Below, piece by piece: positions 58,142-64,000 of a stretch of 64,000 nt of DNA (its first letter is position 1; each line of letters opens with the position of its first letter). A program made the position numbers and the translations under genes. The notes under the pieces are model-generated. The model was not told where the DNA came from, ran no database searches, and worked only from the letters and a program-made list of their open reading frames with translations. This stretch comes from Haliangium sp050303215 (GTDB taxonomy: Bacteria; Myxococcota_A; Polyangia; Haliangiales; Haliangiaceae): NCBI RefSeq assembly GCF_050303215.1, contig NZ_JBNLBH010000085.1, forward strand, positions 1-64,000, written 5' to 3'.

Positions 58142-58229
58142 GCCGTCGCGCCGGACTGCCCGGCCCGGAGCGCGGTTCGCCACTGGCCCGATTGCGCCGC
58201 GCTGGAACCTGGCGAACTCGCCGGGGGGT

Positions 58230-59642
58230 ATGCTCGCGCGCATGCGTGGCGCCGACATCATCACTCAGTACCTGAAGCGCTACGCAGCCCCCGAGGCCGC
58301 CCTCGCCGTAGCCGGCGGTCGCTATGAGCACGTGTGCGTGATCCCGGCGCTGGACGAGTCGGCGACCCTCCTCACCGGCCTGGAGCCGGCCCGCTGCCAT
58401 GGCCGCTGGCTGTGCGTGCTCGTGGTCAATGCCACCGCCGACGCAACCCCGGCCGTGCGCGCCCGCAACGCCGCGCTGGTGCGCGACCTGGCCGCGGCCT
58501 GCCGCGGCCCCGTGGTCCCCCTGGCCGACGCGCCGCCGATGTGGCGCGGTGACCGCGGCGGCTACGACTTGCTCGTGGTCGACCGCAGCAGCGACAGTCA
58601 CGCTCTGCCCGCGGGCCAAGGCGTGGGCCTGGCGCGCCGCATCGGGGCCGACATCGCCCTGGCCCACCGCGCCGCCGGGATCGTGCGTTCGCGCTGGATC
58701 CACCTCACCGACGCCGACGTCGAGCTCCCCGGCGACTACTTCACCGCGGCCGCCGCCGCGCCCGCCAAGGCCTGCGCCCTGCTGTACCCGTTCTGGCACA
58801 GGGACGGCGACGATGCCGCCATCGACGCCGCCACCGGGCTGTACGAGCTTTATCTGCGCTACCACCGCCTGGGCCTGGCCTGGGCCGGCTCGCCCTACGC
58901 CTGGCACACCGTGGGCAGCACCCTGGCCGTGGACGCCGAGGCCTACGCGGCCGTGCGCGGGGTGCCGCGCCGCCAAGCCGGCGAGGATTTCTATCTGATC
59001 GACAAGCTGGTCAAGCTCGGGCCCATTGCCGAGCCCGCCAGCGGCCCGGTCCTGATCACGGCCCGACGCTCGCAGCGGGCGCCCTTCGGCACCGGCGCGG
59101 CCACCGCGACCATCGCCGCCGAGCTGGCCCGTGGACAGGTGTACGAGATCTATCACCCCCGCGTCTACGCCCTGCTCGGAGCGTGGCTGCGCGCGCTGGA
59201 GCGGTTCGCGGACGCCCCGGCGGAGGCGGCCGAGGCCGCCCTGGACGCGGCCGTGCACGCAAACGGGACCGGCGCCTCCCGGTGCAGCCCCGACGAGCAC
59301 ACGCTCCTGGCCCGCGCCGTGGACGCTATCGGCGCCCGCGCCGCCCTCGCCGACACCCACGCCCGGGCCCGCTCGCCTGCGGCCCGGCGGCGCCGGGTCG
59401 AGCACTGGTTCGACGCCTTCCGCACCCTCAAGCTGATCCACGCCCTGCGCGACCTTGGCCTGGCCTCGCGGCCCTGGCCCGAGGCCTTGACCCGAGCGCC
59501 GTTCTTGACTGACATCGACCTCACCGGCGCCGACCCGGCGACCCTCCCCAGCCTCGACCCGGCCGCCCTGAGCTCGCTCGTGCGCAATCTGCGCCGGGGC
59601 CTGTGCACGCTCGAACAACGCCGGCCTGGCCCGGGCTCGTGA
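58230..59642 (+). CDS. Family 2-like glycosyltransferase
   Basis: This encodes 470 residues; an ATG four codons downstream (MRGADI) is also possible. The N-terminal GT-A-like domain shows HVCVIPALDESATLL, VLVVNATADATPAV and the metal-binding DxD region in WIHLTDADVELPGDYF. The acceptor region follows (GSTLAVDAEAYAAVRGVP with AGEDFYLIDKLVKLG). The C-terminal 190 residues are helical and not conserved with common GT2 enzymes. Its last 20 codons (LVRNLRRGLCTLEQR) reappear, diverged, just after the Rpn gene at 60.8 kb. The sugar and acceptor are unknown. Confidence 0.78.
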   Translation: MLARMRGADIITQYLKRYAAPEAALAVAGGRYEHVCVIPALDESATLLTGLEPARCHGRWLCVLVVNATADATPAVRARNAALVRDLAAACRGPVVPLADAPPMWRGDRGGYDLLVVDRSSDSHALPAGQGVGLARRIGADIALAHRAAGIVRSRWIHLTDADVELPGDYFTAAAAAPAKACALLYPFWHRDGDDAAIDAATGLYELYLRYHRLGLAWAGSPYAWHTVGSTLAVDAEAYAAVRGVPRRQAGEDFYLIDKLVKLGPIAEPASGPVLITARRSQRAPFGTGAATATIAAELARGQVYEIYHPRVYALLGAWLRALERFADAPAEAAEAALDAAVHANGTGASRCSPDEHTLLARAVDAIGARAALADTHARARSPAARRRRVEHWFDAFRTLKLIHALRDLGLASRPWPEALTRAPFLTDIDLTGADPATLPSLDPAALSSLVRNLRRGLCTLEQRRPGPGS

Positions 59643-59670
59643 ACGCTACCGGATGGCCCGGCCGCACCAC
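59580..59670. repeat. Direct repeat A (glycosyltransferase end / lipoprotein end)
   Basis: This 91-bp segment is about 80% identical to 60819-60908. It covers the 3' end of the glycosyltransferase gene and, on the minus strand, a decayed lipoprotein 3' end. The two copies bracket the Rpn-type gene. Confidence 0.75.
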
Positions 59671-59700
59671 CACCGCGCTGTGTCGGGTCGCGCACGGCCG
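59646..59700 (-). pseudogene. Fossil 3' end of a third proline-rich lipoprotein gene
   Basis: Read on the minus strand this ends ARPDTARWWCGRAIR-stop, matching the intact neighbours' ends (ARAGDVTTPWMWCGRTIP and WMWCGQPIP). No more of the gene is recognisable upstream, where the Rpn-type gene begins. Confidence 0.55.
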
Positions 59701-59724
59701 ACCTGGCCGCCATCCCCCTGTGTT

Positions 59725-60812
59725 ATGGTGCCGGGTATGTCGACCAAGCCTCCCAATGTCGGCTCGGCTGACGTCGGCGGCAATGAGCCCTCTACCGCGA
59801 AGCCCGGCAAAGCGGTGACCGGCCCCGTCTTGGGTGGCGCTGCTGACGCGGAGGATCATGAGCGCGTCCGAGTTGAAGAGCCCACCGACGACTCCGGGTC
59901 CGACGAGGCCGACACGGCCGGCGTGACCTCGCCGGGCATGGCCCACGATGCCCTGTTCAAGGCCCTCTTCGGCGACCCCGCCCACGCCGCCGCTGCCCTG
60001 CGCGCCATGCTCCCGGCCACGATCGCCGCCTGCATCGACTTCGACTCATTGGCGCTCGAACACGCCAGCATGGTCACCAAGGAGCTCCGCCAGCGCCACG
60101 GCGACCTGCTCTTCTCGGCCAAGCTGAGGCAAGGCGACGGCGAGCTCCTGCTGTCGGTGCTATTCGAGCACCAGTCCACCGTCGCCAGGGACATGGCCTG
60201 GCGCGCCACCGAGAAGGCCGTCTACCACATGGGCGAGTGGCGCAAACGCCACGACAAGCGCACGGTGCCGCCCACGCTCTCGTTCGTGGTCTACAACGGC
60301 TCCCACGCCTGGACCGCTCCCATGGACGTCGTCGAGCTGATGGGGCTCTCCGCCGAGGTCCGGGCCGCCCTCGGCGACCACCTGCTCTCGTTCCGATACC
60401 TGCTCGACGACCTACGCCAAACTAGCGACGACGACCTCGCCGCTCGCGACCTCGATCCGGGCCTGCGCCTCGACCTGGTCGCCATGAAGTACCACACGCG
60501 GACCGCGACGCCCTTGTGCACAAGCTCGTGCCCGTCGTCGGCCCGGAGATGGAACAGACCATGCTCACCTACGGACAGAAGCTCGAGAAGAAAGGCTACG
60601 ACGAAGGCATCAGGAAAGGCGTCGAGAAGGGCCGGGCGGAAGTCCTTCAGGGACTTCGCGAGGTCGTGCTATGGCAGCTCATACAGCGCTTCGGCGACCT
60701 GCCGACCGGGCTGGATGTCCGGGTGCGGCGGGCACCTCGCGACGATCTCCAGCGCTGGGCGAAGCGCATCCTCGACGCCGCGACCCTGGACGAGGTGTTC
60801 GCAGACTCCTGA
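59725..60812 (+). pseudogene. Frameshifted Rpn-type PD-(D/E)XK nuclease/transposase-like gene
   Basis: The first frame starts MVPGMSTKPPNV (another ATG at 59737) and, after an acidic leader, has the Rpn/transposase_31 core. That core includes MAHDALFKALFGDPAHAAA, then SAKLRQGDGELLLSVLFEHQ (ExQ at the active-site strand) and LSFVVYNG. At about 60495 the coding frame moves back by one base. The new frame reads ADRDALVHKLVPVVGPEMEQ, the repeat linker GYDEGIRKGVEKGRAEV and the tail QRFGDLPTGLDVRV to LDAATLDEVFADS. A single lost base fits, because joining the frames restores a normal family protein of about 360 residues. There is no slippery heptamer, so programmed shifting is unlikely; a sequencing error is possible. 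Direct repeats flank it. Confidence 0.8.
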
Positions 60813-60818
60813 CCGGCC

Positions 60819-60908
60819 GTGCGCGACCTGCATCGAGGCCTGTGCGCGCTCGAACAGCGCCTGCGCCGCCCGCTCCGTGAGCGCTACGGGATGGTCCGGC
60901 CGCACCAC
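60819..60908. repeat. Direct repeat B (glycosyltransferase-end remnant / lipoprotein end)
   Basis: This second copy starts 7 bp after the Rpn-type stop codon. Its plus strand still encodes VRDLHRGLCALEQRLRRPL, the counterpart of the glycosyltransferase C-terminus. Its end is the 3' end of the first intact lipoprotein gene. Confidence 0.75.
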
Positions 60909-61948
60909 ATCCAGGGCGTGGTCACGTCACCCGCGCGGGCTGCGTCGAGGAACACGAAGTCATTGCCGACGATGTCGCGTCCGTACGCGGGCACGCCGGC
61001 GAAGTCGATGCGCCCGCCCAGGAGGCAGCCGGTGCAGGTGCCGCTCAGGAGATCGAGATCGTCTTGAAGGTCGAACTCGGGCACGACCAGCTCACACTGA
61101 TCCTCGCCGCTCCCGTACATGTCGACGATCTGGTAGTACACCCCGTCCCGGGTCTCGCTCATGTACAGCTTATAGGTGCCGTCAGCGCAGCTCTCGGCGC
61201 CCACCCACTTGTCGTAGACCTCGTCGTAGCGGACGTAGCGCCGCCCATCACAGAAGCGCACCCCGCCGGCGGTCTCGAACTGCGAAATTTCCCAGCGGAA
61301 GCGCGGCAGCGCCGGCCCGGGGATGGCCACGCCGCACTCGTACCAGGCCGCGCTCAGCCCGCCCCACGACCCAGCCTGGGCGTATTCGAAGCGTTCGCCG
61401 AAGCGGGTGCGGACGAACACCGGCGCATCATTACTTGGCTCGATTTGCGGCCCGATATCGCACTCGGTGCAGCCGCCGCTGCGGATGTCGTCGTCGTCGT
61501 CGATGCGAAACTCGAGGTTGACCAGCTCGCAGTGATCCTGGCCATGACCGCCGTAGTCGGCCAGTTCGAAGAACGGGTCGTTCGCGGCGGTGCCCATGTA
61601 CAACTTGTAGCGGGTGTCGCTGCCGCACAGCACGGCCCCGACCCACTGGCCCTGGCGGATGTCGCGGCGGATGTAGCGCGCGTCGTCGCACCCCTCGGGG
61701 ACTGCGGTCCGGGTCGAGAAATCATAGGCGACCCACACGTCCACCGGGTCCGGCAACGGCGGTGGCAGCGGAGGTGGAGGTGGCGGAGGTGGAGGCGGAG
61801 GCGCCGGTGGCGGAGGCGGGTCCGGCGGCGCCGGCGAAGGATCCGACGGCTCGTCGCCAGACGGCGCCTCGAAGTACAGAGCGCAGCCACTCATTGCTAT
61901 CAAGAGGGCGGTTCCGACGATGACAGAAAGACAACGAGAAACGTTCAT
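60884..61948 (-). CDS. Proline-rich lipoprotein with two internal repeats (copy 1)
   Basis: This encodes 354 residues. The signal peptide MNVSRCLSVIVGTALLIAMS ends at a lipobox (MSGC). A linker of about 50 residues is nearly all proline. The mature part has two homologous units of about 85 residues joined by a 65-residue spacer. Unit A has ARYIRRDIRQGQWVGAVLCG, YKLYMG, GHGQDHCELVNLEF and GGCTECDIG. Unit B has RRYVRYDEVYDKWVGAESCA, YKLYMS, GSGEDQCELVVPEF and GTCTGCLLG. The Cys positions match between units, suggesting disulfides. It is a close paralogue of the next gene. I do not recognise the family; it is presumably exposed on the cell envelope. Confidence 0.78.
   Translation of the reverse strand: MNVSRCLSVIVGTALLIAMSGCALYFEAPSGDEPSDPSPAPPDPPPPPAPPPPPPPPPPPLPPPLPDPVDVWVAYDFSTRTAVPEGCDDARYIRRDIRQGQWVGAVLCGSDTRYKLYMGTAANDPFFELADYGGHGQDHCELVNLEFRIDDDDDIRSGGCTECDIGPQIEPSNDAPVFVRTRFGERFEYAQAGSWGGLSAAWYECGVAIPGPALPRFRWEISQFETAGGVRFCDGRRYVRYDEVYDKWVGAESCADGTYKLYMSETRDGVYYQIVDMYGSGEDQCELVVPEFDLQDDLDLLSGTCTGCLLGGRIDFAGVPAYGRDIVGNDFVFLDAARAGDVTTPWMWCGRTIP
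61745..61825. repeat. GGN/GGC microsatellite encoding a poly-proline linker
   Basis: A run of GGT/GGA/GGC triplets on the plus strand encodes poly-Pro on the minus strand in lipoprotein copy 1. Its length may vary by slippage. Confidence 0.8.
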
Positions 61949-62012
61949 GAAGTTCGACCCTCCAGACTCGGTGACGCCCTCACGCCTGCGAGGCGCGGCC
62001 ACGTCGGCGGCC

Positions 62013-62059
62013 TATCATGTACGCTGGCGCGCCGGACCGACGTGATCCGGCTCGCAGCC
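62013..62059 (-). promoter_or_regulatory. Conserved upstream element of lipoprotein copy 1
   Basis: On the minus strand GGCTGCGAGCCGGATCACGTC, 19 bp, then CATGATA is repeated almost exactly before copy 2. CATGATA lies 65 bp before the start and looks like a -10 region. The sigma class is not clear. Confidence 0.5.
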
Positions 62060-62079
62060 TGGCCCTTGGCTCGCGAGCG

Positions 62080-63126
62080 CTACGGAATGGGCTGACCGCA
62101 CCACATCCAGGGCGTGGTCACATCGCCCGCGCGGGCCGCGTCGAGGAACACGAAGTTGTTACCGGCGATGTCGCGCGCGTACGCGGGCACGCCGCCGAGG
62201 TCGATGGCCTCGCCCAGGGCGCAGTCGGTGCAGTCGCCGCTCTGGAGGTCGAGATCGTCACGGAGGTCGAACTCGGGGATGACCAACTCGCACTGATCCT
62301 CGCCGCTGCCGTAGAGGTCGACGATCTGGTAGTACACCCCGTCCCGCGCCTGGCTCATGTACAGCTTGTACGAGCCGTCGGCGCAGAGCTCGGCGCCCAC
62401 CCACTTGTCGTAGACCGCATCGTAGCGGAGGTAGCGCGGCCCATCGCAGTAGCGCACCGCGCCGGAGGTCTCGAACAGCGAGGGGTCCCAGCGGAAGCCC
62501 GGGCGCGGCACCGGCCCGGGGATGGACACGCCGCACTCGTACCAGACCGTGCTCAGCTCGCCCCAGAACCCGGCCCGGGTGGACTCGAAGATCTCGCCGA
62601 AGCCGCTGCGGGCGAACACCTCCACACCGTCCGGGTCGATCAACGGCCCGATGTCGCACTCGCTGCAGCCGCCGCTGCGGATGTCGTCGTCATCGACGAT
62701 GCGGAACTCGGGGTTGACCAGCTCACAGTGGTCCTGGCCGTGACCGCCGTAGTCGGCCAGCTCGAAGAACGGGTCGTCGAGGTCATCGCTCATGTACAGC
62801 TTGTAGCGGGTGTTGCTGCCGCACAGCACGGCCCCGACCCACCGGTCCTGGCGGAGATCGCGGCGGACGTAGCGGTCGCCATCGCAACCGTCGGGGACCT
62901 CGGTCAGGGTCCAGAAGTCATAGACGGCCCACTCGTCCGCCGGCGGTGGTGGCGGCGGTGGTGGTGGCGGTGGTGGCGGTGGTGGTGGCGGCTGGGTTGG
63001 CGGCGGCGGTGGCGGTGGCTCGTACGGCCCGTCATCAGATGGGGTCTCGATGTACAGCGAGCAGCCACTCATGGCGACCAAGAGCGCTGTCCCGACGAAG
63101 ATGGCGAGGTGGCGAGAGACGTTCAT
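62080..63126 (-). CDS. Proline-rich lipoprotein with two internal repeats (copy 2)
   Basis: This encodes 348 residues and is closely similar to copy 1 over its full length. It has the signal peptide VGTALLVAMS with lipobox MSGC, a linker of about 35 residues dominated by proline, and the same two Cys-containing units. Unit A has DRYVRRDLRQDRWVGAVLCG to GGCSECDIG; unit B has PRYLRYDAVYDKWVGAELCA to GDCTDCALG. It ends with the shared WMWCGQPIP. The unit period (start to start) is 1178 bp and the upstream region is also shared, so this is a tandem gene duplication. The poly-Pro length differs from copy 1. Function unknown. Confidence 0.78.
   Translation of the reverse strand: MNVSRHLAIFVGTALLVAMSGCSLYIETPSDDGPYEPPPPPPPTQPPPPPPPPPPPPPPPPPADEWAVYDFWTLTEVPDGCDGDRYVRRDLRQDRWVGAVLCGSNTRYKLYMSDDLDDPFFELADYGGHGQDHCELVNPEFRIVDDDDIRSGGCSECDIGPLIDPDGVEVFARSGFGEIFESTRAGFWGELSTVWYECGVSIPGPVPRPGFRWDPSLFETSGAVRYCDGPRYLRYDAVYDKWVGAELCADGSYKLYMSQARDGVYYQIVDLYGSGEDQCELVIPEFDLRDDLDLQSGDCTDCALGEAIDLGGVPAYARDIAGNNFVFLDAARAGDVTTPWMWCGQPIP
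62940..63025. repeat. GGN microsatellite encoding a poly-proline linker
   Basis: A long run of GGT/GGC triplets encodes poly-Pro on the minus strand in lipoprotein copy 2. It is a probable slippage site. Confidence 0.85.
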
Positions 63127-63193
63127 GAGGTTCGACGCTCCAAGCTCGGTGGCATGCGATCGCGGCCAGGCCGAAGCCGGCTCGCGGCGACTG

Positions 63194-63241
63194 TATCATG
63201 CACGCCCGCGCCCCCCGGCCGACGTGATCCAGCTCGCAGCC
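63194..63241 (-). promoter_or_regulatory. Conserved upstream element of lipoprotein copy 2
   Basis: This is the same element as before copy 1 (GGCTGCGAGCTGGATCACGTC, 20 bp, CATGATA), with the CATGATA 68 bp before the start codon. Confidence 0.5.
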
Positions 63242-63280
63242 GGCCCGGCGCCGCCCGGCAGCGCCGGCGCGAGGCGCACC

Positions 63281-64000
63281 TCAGCTCGCCGAGCGCGGCT
63301 TCTCGATGATCTCGTGGTGCAGGGCCTGGACCAGCTCGTCCACGGCCTCCTCGCGGCAGAACAGGCTCACCCGCAGCGGCGAGGTGGTCATGGCCACCAC
63401 CTCGACCCCGGCGGTGCGGGCCACGGCCCGGGCCCGTTCGAGCCGGACCGGATCGCCGCCGATGCCATCACCGACCACGCTCACGGCGCCCACGCCTTCG
63501 AGCACGTCGAGGTCGAGCGTGCTCTGGAAGCGCTGCTTGATGGCGGCCCAGTCGGGCACGTCGGCCAGGGCCAGCCACAGGTCGGCCGAGGCCATATCGG
63601 TGTCGAGGTGCAGCGCCGGCACCCGGGCCTCCACGGCCGCGGCCAAGACCCGCTCGACGCAGCGCTCGCCCTCGGCCCGGACCCTGACCAGCCGCTTCTG
63701 GCCGGTCACGCCCACGGCGTCGACGTCGGCCCCGGCCCCGACCAGATCGACCCGGGTCCCGCCCCCGGTCAGCGCGGTGGCTCGAGCATACAGGGCGATA
63801 CCGGTGCGACGGGCGATCTCGACGCAGCCCGGGTGCAACACCTTGGCCCCGTGCGCGGCCAGCTCCAGCATCTGGTCGCAGGAGATGGCCTCCAGCATCT
63901 GGGCCCCGCTCACCACTCGCGGGTCGGCGCTGTACACCCCATCCACATCCGAGCAGATCTCGCAGTACTCGGCCCCGAGCGCAGCGGCCAGGGCCACCGC
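63281..64000 (-). CDS. lysC: Aspartate kinase, C-terminal part (5' partial)
   Basis: The frame runs off the end of the window. AVALAAALGAEYCEICSDVD, GVYSADPRVV, then MLELAAHGAKVLHPGCVEIA are diagnostic of aspartokinase. The last 130 residues are two ACT-type domains (LVRVRAEGERCVERVLAAAV; VGDGIGGDPVRLERARAVAR; VVAMTTSPLRVSLFCREEAV), which normally bind lysine or threonine for feedback control. The enzyme begins the pathway from aspartate to lysine, threonine and methionine. The gene symbol is used in the general sense; which isozyme this is cannot be told. Confidence 0.93.
   Translation of the reverse strand, partial: AVALAAALGAEYCEICSDVDGVYSADPRVVSGAQMLEAISCDQMLELAAHGAKVLHPGCVEIARRTGIALYARATALTGGGTRVDLVGAGADVDAVGVTGQKRLVRVRAEGERCVERVLAAAVEARVPALHLDTDMASADLWLALADVPDWAAIKQRFQSTLDLDVLEGVGAVSVVGDGIGGDPVRLERARAVARTAGVEVVAMTTSPLRVSLFCREEAVDELVQALHHEIIEKPRSAS

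Noticed and set aside
60500..61521. Extension of the first Rpn frame into the lipoprotein region
   Set aside because: After the frameshift point the frame is Arg/Ser-rich noise opposite lipoprotein copy 1. The family tail is in the other frame.
62940..63025. Regular GGN triplets considered as a CRISPR or other array
   Set aside because: There are no spacers. It is an in-frame microsatellite coding poly-proline.

Overview
This is a 64 kb chromosomal window of very high GC content. It is gene-dense and carries no rRNA. The gene content suggests a myxobacterium (Myxococcota, perhaps the Nannocystis/Haliangium side). The clues are a eukaryote-like Ser/Thr kinase, an FHA-GAF-adenylate cyclase and a second cyclase, a hybrid histidine kinase, a 3573-residue TPR protein, several proline-rich lipoproteins, a LysM-type polymorphic toxin and Rpn-like nuclease genes. 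The lineage is inferred from gene content only; there is no marker gene for a firm placement.

Layout. 1-3.6 kb: the 3' part of a LysM/hydrophobic/nuclease toxin with its coupled immunity-like gene, then an Rpn-type PD-(D/E)XK gene. 3.7-7.4 kb (minus): an xdhC - molybdopterin-binding/MobA-like - coxG operon, a molybdenum-hydroxylase maturation set without the enzyme it serves. 7.6-14 kb: adenylate cyclase, divergent TolC-like/MlaC pair, ArsR regulator, DUF2254-like membrane protein, DUF2061 protein, class II aldolase. 14.2-19.8 kb: tRNA-Phe, Ser/Thr kinase, tRNA-Leu, a flippase-like membrane protein, FHA-GAF cyclase. 19.9-22.3 kb: a self-contained AAA ATPase + DUF4276 (TOPRIM-like) operon with its own promoter. 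It is bracketed by two ~268 bp inverted repeats and sits exactly in the gap between two convergent housekeeping genes. 22.4-33.1 kb (minus): the giant TPR gene. 33.6-38 kb: glnB (PII), glnA (glutamine synthetase), hybrid histidine kinase. 38.3-39.4 kb: a STAS-like/AhpD-like fusion. 39.4-45.4 kb (minus): a full phosphate regulon, porin - pstS - pstC - pstA - pstB - phoU, with PHO-box-like sites before the porin and pstS. 45.6-48.5 kb: phosphatidylserine decarboxylase and a methyltransferase with a long disordered N-terminus. 48.5-56.5 kb (minus): envelope proteins, a DJ-1/PfpI protein and an eight-motif CBS protein. 56.6-58.1 kb: divergent LysR/DoxX pair with an operator palindrome between them. 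58.2-63.1 kb: a glycosyltransferase, a frameshifted Rpn gene lying between direct repeats, and two tandem paralogous proline-rich lipoproteins. 63.3-64 kb: aspartate kinase, running off the window.

The most unusual item is the inverted-repeat-bounded ATPase/TOPRIM cassette. Its organisation recalls two-gene ATPase plus TOPRIM-nuclease anti-phage systems such as PARIS and the OLD/Gabija group, but with DUF4276 as the effector and long terminal inverted repeats as the carrier. The second point of interest is the 58-63 kb region, where an Rpn gene, duplicated gene ends and a fossil lipoprotein end record past rearrangement.
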